A program made the translations under genes and the position numbers. From CAZBUK01 sp964495085 (GTDB taxonomy: Bacteria; Bacteroidota; Ignavibacteria; T3Sed10-11): a stretch of DNA of 10,354 bases. The notes under the pieces were generated by a model that was not told the origin of the DNA, made no database searches, and was given only the letters and a program-made list of their open reading frames with translations. The stretch is taken from assembly GCA_964495085.1 (NCBI GenBank), contig CAZBUK010000112.1:1-10354 (forward strand). The letters are read 5' to 3'. Positions 1-6,540 of the stretch are shown piece by piece (within the stretch, counting starts at the first letter, position 1; each line of letters opens with the position of its first letter).

Positions 1-56
1 AGCCCCCGTTCAGGGGGCTTGTAGTTTTACAATAGCGAGACCGTTTACGGTCTCGC
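1..56. repeat. Bipartite palindromic repeat unit, copy 1
   Basis: Two perfect hairpins lie side by side. The first (1-19) has the stem AGCCCCC/GGGGGCT with a 5-nt loop. The second (35-56) has the 9-bp stem GCGAGACCG/CGGTCTCGC with loop TTTA. They are separated by 15 nt. The same pair with the same spacing recurs at 195-253, so this is a repeated unit rather than a chance palindrome. No T-run follows either hairpin, which argues against a simple terminator. The layout resembles REP/BIME-type intergenic palindromes. The left end is cut by the window edge. Confidence 0.75.
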
Positions 57-97
57 CGGTGTGGGAGGTAATTTATACTATAATTTGAATGAATCCG

Positions 98-119
98 GCG
101 GGACCGTTTACGTTCTCGT
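98..119. repeat. Decayed copy of the GCGAGACCG palindrome
   Basis: This 22-nt stretch matches the hairpin at 35-56 at 19 of 22 positions, including the core ACCGTTTACG. The three changes are A to G at repeat position 4, G to T at position 16 and C to T at position 22. Two of them leave G-T wobble pairs and one breaks a pair, so the hairpin is weakened. A shorter related palindrome, TGACGGT/ACCGTCA, lies at 161-176. Together they suggest an old, degrading repeat array between the two intact units. Confidence 0.55.
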
Positions 120-194
120 GTGTACCGTAGCATACGAGAAGATTGAATATCGCTTTCACATGACGGTAAACCGTCACGCTATCGAACGGCTACA

Positions 195-253
195 AGCCCC
201 CGCTGAAGCGGGGGCTCTTGGGTGAACAGTAGCGAGACCGTTTGCGGTCTCGC
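195..253. repeat. Bipartite palindromic repeat unit, copy 2
   Basis: The first hairpin (195-216) has the 9-bp stem AGCCCCCGC/GCGGGGGCT with loop TGAA. The second (232-253) has the stem GCGAGACCG/CGGTCTCGC with loop TTTG. The spacer is again exactly 15 nt (217-231), as in the copy at 1-56, although its sequence differs. Stem sequences are kept while spacer and loops drift, which points to selection or copying of a structured unit. It lies about 50 nt past the stop of the minus-strand glycosyltransferase, so it may sit in the 3' end of that transcript. Confidence 0.75.
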
Positions 254-304
254 GGAGGTTCGCTATACAGATTCCTCATTCCTCGTAATTCCAAGACGCA
301 CATT

Positions 305-994
305 TCATTTCCTGAATATCCCCCTCAATCGCCGGTAGTACCGCCTGACTTTTGAAAATTGTCCCTGCAACCCCAGTCCATACCCCTCCCCCTCAACCGT
401 CCCCCTGCCGAAGTGATATACATATTCCCGAACGGGAAAATGCTGCAGCCTATAGGATCTTTCCAACGCCGCGAGCTCGTTTCGCAGACAGGGGGCTCCA
501 TGCTTTTCGAACGATGGAAGTTCGAGATACATTCGTCTCCGGACCAGCGTAAAAAACGGATGAATGTACCGGATTGCCGGAGGTTCGGGACCTTGATGGG
601 GAAATCCGTCACGATCGACCGGCTGCGCTTCGCCTATCATATATGTCTTCGGTTCGGCAAGCTCGAGCATAGCCTCGATCGCACCGGACCTGTAGACGAT
701 GATATCGGAATCGCACAGAAGTATCCATTCGCTCGTGCAACGTTCTATAGCGTAGTGGAGTCCGGGTCCATGGTGGAGGTGTTCGCTCATCTCACAGAGT
801 GTCAGTCCGGGTATCCCGGATTGCAATGCGATCAATTGTTCCCGCGACCCGTCGTTCGAATTATTCTCGATGACGATAACGGGGAGGGATTCGTACATCG
901 ATTTCAGCGATTGAATCGCCATTCGGGTGAGATCGAATGTTCTGAAATGGACGATGACCGCAGTTATGGGTAACACGTTTCCGGTTCGATGCAT
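305..994 (-). CDS. Family 2 (GT-A fold) glycosyltransferase
   Basis: A 229-residue enzyme expected to transfer a sugar from a nucleotide-sugar donor. The N-terminal GT-A nucleotide-binding strand is visible (ITAVIVHFRTFDLTRMAIQSL, residues about 10-30), followed by VIVIENNSNDGS (39-50), the usual GT2 pattern. The metal-binding DxD motif is DSD at 95-97 in ILLCDSDIIV. A later HFGRGTV (194-200) lies where GT2 enzymes often carry a C-terminal His. No signal peptide or membrane helix is evident, so it should be cytosolic and perhaps membrane-associated through its basic tail (KVRRYYRRLRGIFRK). It is at the short end for the family. The start is the ATG at 994; no clear Shine-Dalgarno precedes it, which is common in Bacteroidota relatives. 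The gene stands alone, divergent from the kinase, ends in TGA, and has palindromic repeats downstream. Acceptor and pathway (O-antigen, exopolysaccharide or protein glycosylation) cannot be read from the sequence. Confidence 0.85.
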   Translation of the reverse strand: MHRTGNVLPITAVIVHFRTFDLTRMAIQSLKSMYESLPVIVIENNSNDGSREQLIALQSGIPGLTLCEMSEHLHHGPGLHYAIERCTSEWILLCDSDIIVYRSGAIEAMLELAEPKTYMIGEAQPVDRDGFPHQGPEPPAIRYIHPFFTLVRRRMYLELPSFEKHGAPCLRNELAALERSYRLQHFPVREYVYHFGRGTVEGEGYGLGLQGQFSKVRRYYRRLRGIFRK

Positions 995-1292
995 AGTACA
1001 TAATCGATTGTGGTTTCATACAATATAAATATTCCTGCACATCGTCAAGGCGTCGGAGGCGTTGATACAAGATGCAGATCCGTAGCCAATAGGAAAAGAC
1101 AACGGCGGCTTCGCGGCAGATTGAACAAATGCTATTTGAAACCGGTAATAATAACCATTTACGATATCAACGCTATATGATAGAAGAATTATTTTCCCGC
1201 TTCAGGGCTGTAACGGGCATAATCAGGATATCGCCGGGTTGGCACTGAAATTGCTATAACTTCTTATGTGGTAATAAATTAAAGCAATAATC

Positions 1293-1331
1293 GCACGGCG
1301 GATTTCAGAAGCGGTTACCGGATCGCCGTGC
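1293..1331. repeat. Inverted repeat GCACGGCG/CGCCGTGC
   Basis: A perfect 8-bp inverted repeat, GCACGGCG (1293-1300) and CGCCGTGC (1324-1331), encloses 23 nt that contain a small palindrome CGGTTACCG. No T-run follows directly. The hairpin at 1336-1392 begins only 4 nt later, so the two could be stacked stem-loops of one RNA, or this could be a protein-binding site. Confidence 0.45.
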
Positions 1332-1335
1332 ATGA

Positions 1336-1392
1336 CCGGGTCCGATGGGGATATGCCGATAGGCGATATCACCGAAGGACCGGAGTGTTTTT
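1336..1392 (+). terminator. Candidate intrinsic terminator without an obvious gene
   Basis: An outer stem pairs 1336-1343 with 1377-1383 (CCGG, one bulged G, TCC against GGACCGG). An inner stem pairs 1350-1357 with 1362-1370 (GATATGCC against GGC, one bulged G, ATATC), closed by a GATA tetraloop. TTTTT follows at 1388-1392 after four bases. This is the form of a Rho-independent terminator reading rightward, but no plus-strand gene precedes it in the window. The kinase promoter and gene lie downstream, so it could insulate them or end a small RNA. Confidence 0.45.
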
Positions 1393-1549
1393 ATTAGCCG
1401 AATCTCCGGGATTTATTTTACTCTATTATTCTTTGGGATTACAGATCGCGGGATGCGTATGATTGATTGGAATCATATTCACCTTTCTCGATAGACTCAA
1501 CTCGGTACGAAGCGGAAGACGAAAAAAGAAAATCCGACCCGGGAACCTC

Positions 1550-1578
1550 TTGCCGAAATGTATGCCGTAGAGTATAAA
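1550..1578 (+). promoter_or_regulatory. Sigma70-like promoter candidate for the sensor kinase
   Basis: TTGCCG (1550-1555) and TATAAA (1573-1578) are separated by exactly 17 bp, matching the -35 and -10 consensus at 4 of 6 and 5 of 6 positions. Transcription would start near 1585, leaving a leader of about 45 nt before the GTG at 1630. Main-sigma promoters in core Bacteroidota differ from this consensus, so the call depends on the lineage. Confidence 0.4.
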
Positions 1579-1629
1579 GCGCCTATCCGGACGATTCGGG
1601 AAAGATCCATTTTTTAAACGGAAGTTTTC

Positions 1630-4401
1630 GTGAATCGAATAGGAACCCGCATCAAACCGCCGGCCGGAGTGAACATTGCTCATAGAGAGCGGTCGGTCAG
1701 AATTTTCCGAACCGTTTTTCTCGGCTTGCTCGGAATACTTGTTTTGCTCGCGGTTTACATCACCGTATTCAAAGAATTCCCTGATCGCTATGAGCCGTTC
1801 GATTTTGCTTCGTTCTCATCCGGAGTATTAAGACCTTCCACTACCATATGGCCATACGGGGGCGAGTCCGAAACGTTTGCGACGATCCATCCCGACGACC
1901 GGCGGGGATCCGATAAATTTCTTCGGCTGCAGGTTCATTCCGGAGATGGCGAATGGTTCGGCATTGGTATGGAGTACAGAAGGACTTTGCCCTCAGATGC
2001 GGTTTTCACTATAGAATGGCGCGGGACGGTCAGGAACCATCAGATTCTCATCGACATCTCAGACGGCAAAGGAGAGAATTTTTATATCTATTTCGATTCC
2101 CCCGGAGAATCATGGACCACGGTTTCGATTCCGGTGCATACGCTCAAGTCGAATCCGACTCAATCCCCGGACATCGAACCCACAGGCATATTCGAGTATG
2201 AGAATGTGCGTTCGATCAGTTTCACGTTTTTCCCGGGGACTGAAGCGGTACTCGATATCGGTAGCATAACGTTCGAATGGAGGTCGGGACAAGTATCCGC
2301 CGTTCTCATTGTTGCCTTCCTGCTGATAGGCGGTATCGTGTTTTGGCTACGAACTTCTCCGCAACATATGCTCACGGCGGGAGAATGGGATCTGCGGTCG
2401 GGAGCAATGACCGCACGCGTCGCGTTCGTGCTTTTTACGATATCGACGTTCGCGGCGCTCGCGAGGTACGGTGATGAATTACTTACCCCCGCTTCTATAC
2501 TTGTACATGTATTCTATTTCGCATTCATCGCGGCCGACGACTTTTTCAACCGCTCATTCTCCATCCGGACTGGCTGGCCCTGGCGCTATGTAGTCGTACT
2601 GATCCCCGGATGGTACTTCGGTTTCAGCGACGATCCGCTGCAGCTTGCATGCCTCCTCGGGATTGCGTTCCTCCCCATGATTCAGCAGCGCTCGGCTGCC
2701 ATATCGATGAGCCTCCCGGTCATCGCCGTCGCCGCACTCTTCGTGCAGCCTGAGCTCGGTCTGGCCCTGACGCTGCCCGCGGGTATCGTCGTGATCGGCA
2801 TGCTCACGATATTCAGTATACTCGTGAAAGAGCTGATCGGCCACATCGAGCAGCGCAGAGAGAGTCGCCATGCAATAGCATTGTACGAACAGGCGTTCGA
2901 ACATACGACGGAAGCGATACTGACGGTAGATAAGTCGGGCGCCATCGAACGCACGAATAATGGTTTCAGGGTGCTGACCGGATTAGACGACGAACAAATC
3001 ACCGGGAGACCTCTGGCCGAATTCATTTTGCCCGAAGACAGACCGCTTCTTGCCTCGGGCGTACAATTAGCGGAAGAGAACGCGGCGCAGCTGCTCGAGT
3101 TGAGGATCGCCGATGCGGAGGGAGCTGTCCGTTCGCTCCTCGTGCGGAAAGTTCCGCTCTTCAGGAATGAATTGTTTCTCGGGTACCAGGTCATCTGTAC
3201 CGACGTTACCGAGTTCCGGAAGCTCGAGCGACAGCTCCACCAATCGCAGCGCATGGAGAGTCTCGGAACGCTCGCCGGCGGAGTTGCACACGATTTCAAC
3301 AATATCCTCTGTTCGATTCTCGGTTTCGCATCCTTTCTGAAAAAATCGATACCCGAACATCATACGTTTTACAAACCTCTGGACCGGATCGAGAAGAGTT
3401 CGCAGCGCGCGGCGGAACTGACCCGGAAACTTCTCTCGTTCTCGCGCGGCGGTCATCAGGAGGTAAAGCAGATCGACGTCAACGCTGTCGTGACCGAAAC
3501 GGTCTCGATGCTCAAGGGAGGAATCGACTCCTCGATCACGATACAGACGTATCTCGATGAACCGCTCCATCCGATGGTGGGCGATGCAGGCCAGATACAG
3601 CAGGTGATCATGAATCTCTGCGTTAATGCCCGCGATGCGATGCCGGACGGCGGAAAGCTGCTTATCGAAACATCCCATTCCCGCGTAGATGAAAATTTCG
3701 TCAAGATGCACGTAGACGCACGCGTCGGCCGGTACATCGTTGTCTCGGTTAGCGATACGGGCATCGGCATGGACAAGAAAACCAAGGAACGGATATTCGA
3801 TCCCTTCTTCACGACGAAAGAGAAGGACAAGGGTACCGGACTCGGCCTATCGATGGTGCATGGCATCGTCAGATCCCATGACGGCATCATCCGCGTTTAC
3901 TCCGAGCCGGGTAAGGGATCTATCTTCCGAGTTTATTTTCCGGTAAACGGCATGCATACGCATGACGAAACTGTGCAATCCGACGATGCCGCGGTACGTC
4001 TATCGGCTGTGGGCGGGGGATGCGTGCTGGTAGTCGACGACGAGGAGTATATGCGGGATCTCGCCAAGGATATACTCGAACATGGAAATTACCGGGTGCT
4101 CCTGGCGGAGGACGGAGAGGAGGCGCTCTCGATCTATCGCGAGAGCGGCAGAGCGATCGATCTCGTCATTCTGGATCTAACCATGCCGAACATGAGCGGC
4201 CGCGATACTTTCCTAAAGCTCAAGGCGATGAATCCGAGCATCACGGTATTATTGTCATCGGGATACAGCGAGAAAGGCAACGCGAGAGAGGTAATGGAAG
4301 CGGGAGCCATGGGTTTCCTTCGGAAACCGTATACGGCCTCCGAACTGGAAGAAGAGGTGCGCATGATACTCAACATCGCGCCTCAGCTCTCGACTCTCTA
4401 G
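1630..4401 (+). CDS. Hybrid sensor histidine kinase with periplasmic beta-rich domain and 7-helix membrane unit
   Basis: A 923-residue inner-membrane signalling protein. A membrane anchor (about 25-47) is followed by a beta-rich, presumably periplasmic domain (about 55-218) and then seven hydrophobic segments (about 222-242, 262-280, 285-306, 318-332, 336-352, 356-372, 376-404). This resembles the 7TMR-DISM receptor plan. A PAS domain (about 416-530) follows. The HisKA domain has the H-box LAGGVAHDFNN with phospho-acceptor His554. The HATPase has the N-box NLCVNARDAM (662-671), DTGIGM (709-714), and DPFFTTKEKDKGTGLGL (724-740). The C-terminal receiver (about 798-915) has acidic pair D803/D804, phospho-acceptor D849 in VILDLTMPNMSG and conserved K899. 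All catalytic residues are present, and no DNA-binding output exists, so phosphate should pass on to a separate partner or the receiver may tune the kinase. The start is GTG at 1630 with a weak GGAAG five bases upstream. The stop interlocks with that of the convergent glycosyltransferase. The signal sensed is unknown. Confidence 0.92.
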   Translation: MNRIGTRIKPPAGVNIAHRERSVRIFRTVFLGLLGILVLLAVYITVFKEFPDRYEPFDFASFSSGVLRPSTTIWPYGGESETFATIHPDDRRGSDKFLRLQVHSGDGEWFGIGMEYRRTLPSDAVFTIEWRGTVRNHQILIDISDGKGENFYIYFDSPGESWTTVSIPVHTLKSNPTQSPDIEPTGIFEYENVRSISFTFFPGTEAVLDIGSITFEWRSGQVSAVLIVAFLLIGGIVFWLRTSPQHMLTAGEWDLRSGAMTARVAFVLFTISTFAALARYGDELLTPASILVHVFYFAFIAADDFFNRSFSIRTGWPWRYVVVLIPGWYFGFSDDPLQLACLLGIAFLPMIQQRSAAISMSLPVIAVAALFVQPELGLALTLPAGIVVIGMLTIFSILVKELIGHIEQRRESRHAIALYEQAFEHTTEAILTVDKSGAIERTNNGFRVLTGLDDEQITGRPLAEFILPEDRPLLASGVQLAEENAAQLLELRIADAEGAVRSLLVRKVPLFRNELFLGYQVICTDVTEFRKLERQLHQSQRMESLGTLAGGVAHDFNNILCSILGFASFLKKSIPEHHTFYKPLDRIEKSSQRAAELTRKLLSFSRGGHQEVKQIDVNAVVTETVSMLKGGIDSSITIQTYLDEPLHPMVGDAGQIQQVIMNLCVNARDAMPDGGKLLIETSHSRVDENFVKMHVDARVGRYIVVSVSDTGIGMDKKTKERIFDPFFTTKEKDKGTGLGLSMVHGIVRSHDGIIRVYSEPGKGSIFRVYFPVNGMHTHDETVQSDDAAVRLSAVGGGCVLVVDDEEYMRDLAKDILEHGNYRVLLAEDGEEALSIYRESGRAIDLVILDLTMPNMSGRDTFLKLKAMNPSITVLLSSGYSEKGNAREVMEAGAMGFLRKPYTASELEEEVRMILNIAPQLSTL

Positions 4402-5642
4402 ACCGCGGTGTTCAGATCATACGATCGTTGAAAAATGTTGCTGCAGCGGTGTCGCGGCGATATGCCGTTCTCCGCCGAGTTACCGATCAGGTGTTTATAG
4501 CGATCGATGAGATTCATGTTGATCGCATGCCAGTCGTATTGCGCGGAGGAGATTTTTGCATGCTGTCCGAGCCGCCGGGCGAATCCGGGATCGTCGAGAA
4601 GTACTCGTATCTTCGCTGCGAAATCATGCGGATCGTTCGGTCTTGCCAGCAATCCGGTGATTCCCGGCGATATGATATCCGCGACGCCCCCCTTATCCGC
4701 CCCGACCGAAGGAATACCGGAAGCGGATGCTTCGAGTACAACGTTCCCGAATGTCTCAGTCGTCGACGGGAAAACGAACATATCCGAAGATGCATACCAG
4801 CGCGCCAATTCTTTTCCGTGGAGATAACCGGTGAAGTGCGCGGCCGGCATGAGCCTGCCGAGTTCTTCCCGCATCGGTCCGTCACCCACGATGACGGTTT
4901 TGAAGACACATCCCCACCTTTTCAGTAATCCGACCGCCGCTGCGAGGTCGCCGAGTGTTGCGTCTCGATAGAGCTGCGTATACTCGCNNNNNNNNNNGAG
5001 GTCTTTTTCTTTGACGAGCCGGGCAACGAAAAGGAGGATCGGCGTTGCATCGTCGACGGCTATCGAACGTCTGAGCTCTGCGCTCCTGTACTCGGGAGAG
5101 AACAAACCCGTATCGATTCCCCGCTGCCAGAGTTCGACGTTCCTGATGCCGCTGCTGCGGAGCTGAAATGCTGCGCTAGGCGACGGCGCAAAGACGGCCG
5201 AGCACCGGTTGTAAAACCACCGGAGGTAGCTCCATCCGAGCCGTCCGGCTGCGCCGATGCGGTAGTACCTGAAATATGAAATGAAGTTCGTGTGATAACT
5301 GGAGACGGCAGGGATGTTCCTGCGCCGCGCATAGCCGATGCCGAAATTCCCGAGCAGCGACGGCGAGACGACATGGACGAGGTCGGGCTCGTACCGGTCG
5401 AGTTCGCGGTTCAACCGCTGAAAATACGGCATCCCCATTCTATAGGTGCGGTGCAGTTCGACCGGAAGAGAGGCTATGGAGCGGATGTTCGGATACCACG
5501 GCAGCGACGGATCCGCGTCAACCGGCGAGTAGAACCGGAAATCGGTCCCGCTCACCCGGAGCGTCACTGCCAGGTGGGCGAGGGTTCCCGCGACTCCATC
5601 GCGGATCGGAGGTAGACTTTCGGAAAAATAAACGATCTTCAT
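4398..5642 (-). CDS. Family 4 (GT-B fold) glycosyltransferase, second gene of PAP2-GT4 operon
   Basis: A 414-residue retaining glycosyltransferase of the mannosyltransferase-like GT4 group. The N-terminal glycine-rich start MKIVYFSESLPPIRDGVAGT (1-20) binds the acceptor side, and SSYHTNFISYF (114-124) is typical of the group. The C-terminal half has VARLVKEKDL (206-215), VIVGDGPMREEL (250-261), FTGYLHGKELARWYASSD (270-287) and the donor-binding E-x7-E motif, Glu296 and Glu304 in TETFGNVVLE. The ATG at 5642 is chosen because the GT-B beta strand begins there and it overlaps the upstream PAP2 stop as ATGA; the frame is open further upstream but only as a shadow of the PAP2 gene. Ten N at 4988-4997 hide residues 216-219, and the frame is intact on both sides. 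The stretch from KEKDL to IVGDGP seems about 15 residues longer than I expect for the family. The substrate is probably a lipid or lipid-linked sugar, by inference from the PAP2 partner. Confidence 0.88.
   Translation of the reverse strand: MKIVYFSESLPPIRDGVAGTLAHLAVTLRVSGTDFRFYSPVDADPSLPWYPNIRSIASLPVELHRTYRMGMPYFQRLNRELDRYEPDLVHVVSPSLLGNFGIGYARRRNIPAVSSYHTNFISYFRYYRIGAAGRLGWSYLRWFYNRCSAVFAPSPSAAFQLRSSGIRNVELWQRGIDTGLFSPEYRSAELRRSIAVDDATPILLFVARLVKEKDLXXXXEYTQLYRDATLGDLAAAVGLLKRWGCVFKTVIVGDGPMREELGRLMPAAHFTGYLHGKELARWYASSDMFVFPSTTETFGNVVLEASASGIPSVGADKGGVADIISPGITGLLARPNDPHDFAAKIRVLLDDPGFARRLGQHAKISSAQYDWHAINMNLIDRYKHLIGNSAENGISPRHRCSNIFQRSYDLNTAV
4988..4997. other. Run of 10 N (assembly gap or ambiguous bases)
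   Basis: Ten undetermined bases fall within the GT4 coding region, after the conserved KEKDL. The reading frame is the same on both sides, so the true gap is probably 10 nt or differs from it by a multiple of three. The length may be only a placeholder. Confidence 0.95.
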
Positions 5643-6178
5643 GGAAACAGGTACAAGATAATATTGATTCCGGTCGTTGCACCCGCAAGTCCGAGCAAGC
5701 CTGCCAACACGTCGGTCGGATAATGCACGCCGTTGTAGATCCGCGAAATGCCGACGCCGGCAGCCCACACGAACAAAGGCGCGGTCATGAACGGATAGAA
5801 AGACGAGACCAGGACTGCCATCAGGAACGCCGCGGCCGTGTGTCCCGACGGGAAGCTGAATTTATCGGGAGGATGCACCAGGTTCCGTATACCCCCGACG
5901 TTTTCGAACGGCCGGGATCGTTTGATCTTATGTTTCAGTATCTGCTGGATCGGCAGCTCGATCGAGAAAGCCGCCAGTCCGGCAAGCACGAGGTGGAGCG
6001 ACGTTTGAGGATCGAAAATCAGGAGGAGGATTGCCGCGGGCGCGTAGAGATATCCGTCTCCGCTTCGCGTGAGCAGTCGCATGACGGTATCGAGCATCCG
6101 GTTGCCGTTCAATCCGGAAATCCTCATGCAGAGCTGTTCGTCCCAGCCGGCAATATTTTGAGTTATTGTCTGGAGCAT
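5639..6178 (-). CDS. PAP2-family membrane phosphatase
   Basis: A 179-residue integral membrane phosphatase of the type 2 phosphatidic acid phosphatase superfamily, which removes phosphate from lipid phosphates or prenyl pyrophosphates on the outer face of the membrane. The three signature motifs are complete: K82-x6-R89-P90 (KHKIKRSRP), P110-S-G-H113 (FPSGHTAA) and S145-R146-x5-H152-x3-D156 (SRIYNGVHYPTD). The catalytic pair is expected to be His113 and His152. Hydrophobic helices lie at about 45-56, 60-78, 114-128, 131-147 and 157-177. The ATG at 6178 is chosen because WDEQL, the usual early motif, comes 11 residues later and a promoter match ends about 24 nt upstream. A TTG at 6232 in the same frame would lie inside that promoter. 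The stop TGA overlaps the ATG of the GT4 gene by four bases, so the two are probably translationally coupled. Recycling of undecaprenyl pyrophosphate or dephosphorylation of a glycolipid precursor are both plausible. Confidence 0.9.
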   Translation of the reverse strand: MLQTITQNIAGWDEQLCMRISGLNGNRMLDTVMRLLTRSGDGYLYAPAAILLLIFDPQTSLHLVLAGLAAFSIELPIQQILKHKIKRSRPFENVGGIRNLVHPPDKFSFPSGHTAAAFLMAVLVSSFYPFMTAPLFVWAAGVGISRIYNGVHYPTDVLAGLLGLAGATTGINIILYLFP

Positions 6179-6202
6179 AGTATAGTGTCGTTGTGTACGG
6201 TA

Positions 6203-6232
6203 CAAAATTAAACACCATACGTTACTCCGCAA
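6203..6232 (-). promoter_or_regulatory. Bacteroidota-type promoter candidate for the PAP2-GT4 operon
   Basis: On the minus strand TAATTTTG (6210-6203) matches the Bacteroidota -7 consensus TAnnTTTG exactly, and TTG (6232-6230) lies 19 bases upstream, where the -33 TTTG element is expected. Transcription would begin near 6196, giving a short leader of about 18 nt before the ATG at 6178. No Shine-Dalgarno is seen in that leader, as is common in this group. Confidence 0.45.
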
Positions 6233-6322
6233 TAACTTCCCGGTTAAGAAATAGTCATGAAATGATGTAGAGAGTATTAGGAGTCAGGTGGTTGGTGGAA
6301 GTGGCCGGATAACCCGGGAATA

Positions 6323-6396
6323 GAAGGCTGAAGACTGAATGCAGGAGTCAGAAGTCAGAAGACTGAAGACTGAAGACTGAAGACTGAATACAGAAG
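6323..6396. repeat. Heptanucleotide tandem array, left arm (GAAGACT type)
   Basis: Ten consecutive 7-nt units plus four bases: GAAGGCT, GAAGACT, GAATGCA, GGAGTCA, GAAGTCA, four identical GAAGACT (6358-6385) and GAATACA, then GAAG. It faces a second array of the complementary type at 6428-6490. It lies in the gap between the protease 3' end and the PAP2 promoter and encodes nothing recognisable. Confidence 0.85.
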
Positions 6397-6427
6397 CCCG
6401 GAGTGTAAATTAATTCGAACGCAAATA

Positions 6428-6490
6428 CTTCTGACTTCTGATCTCTGACCTCCGATCTCTGAGCTCCGATCTCCGACCTCTGTCTTCCGT
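6428..6490. repeat. Heptanucleotide tandem array, right arm (CTTCTGA type)
   Basis: Nine consecutive 7-nt units without a break: CTTCTGA twice, then TCTCTGA, CCTCCGA, TCTCTGA, GCTCCGA, TCTCCGA, CCTCTGT and CTTCCGT. The first 14 bases (6428-6441) are the exact reverse complement of 6348-6361 in the left arm, so the two arms can fold on each other across a 66-nt loop. The rest of the array has diverged by changes that keep the 7-nt period. Confidence 0.85.
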
Positions 6491-6540
6491 TTTATCGCCC
6501 AGAATATAAAGCCACCTCCATCAACACATGACTCCATCCA

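Larger units (their letters stand above)
995..1629. other. Divergent intergenic region, 635 bp
   Basis: The gap lies between the divergent glycosyltransferase and sensor kinase genes. No open frame in it resembles a protein. It is AT-rich around 1010-1040 and 1130-1290. Notable contents are an inverted repeat at 1293-1331, a terminator-like hairpin with T-run at 1336-1392 and a sigma70-like promoter at 1550-1578, each listed separately. It is long for a simple divergent promoter region, so a short non-coding transcript or a decayed gene is possible. Confidence 0.5.

Noticed and set aside
1..256. A CRISPR array
   Set aside because: The repeats are few, unevenly spaced (63 and 134 nt between the GCGAGACCG copies), diverged, and no cas gene is near.
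359..973. A 204-residue plus-strand open frame
   Set aside because: It lies wholly antisense to the glycosyltransferase with its DxD motif and has no recognisable domain.
1177..1248. A 23-codon plus-strand frame (MIEELFSRFRAVTG...)
   Set aside because: It has no Shine-Dalgarno or visible promoter, and its length is expected by chance; only the downstream terminator-like hairpin gives it any support.
4020..4928. A 302-residue plus-strand open frame over the kinase receiver domain and GT4 gene
   Set aside because: It overlaps conserved coding sequence of two real genes, is rich in Arg and Gly as expected from a shadow frame, and shows no motif.
5643..5768. An upstream extension of the GT4 gene
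   Set aside because: The extra 42 residues are a shadow of the PAP2 coding sequence. The GT-B fold begins at the ATG at 5642, which overlaps the PAP2 stop.
6179..6232. A TTG start at 6232 for the PAP2 gene
   Set aside because: The added 18 residues are not family-like and the TTG coincides with the predicted -33 element, so the ATG at 6178 is preferred.
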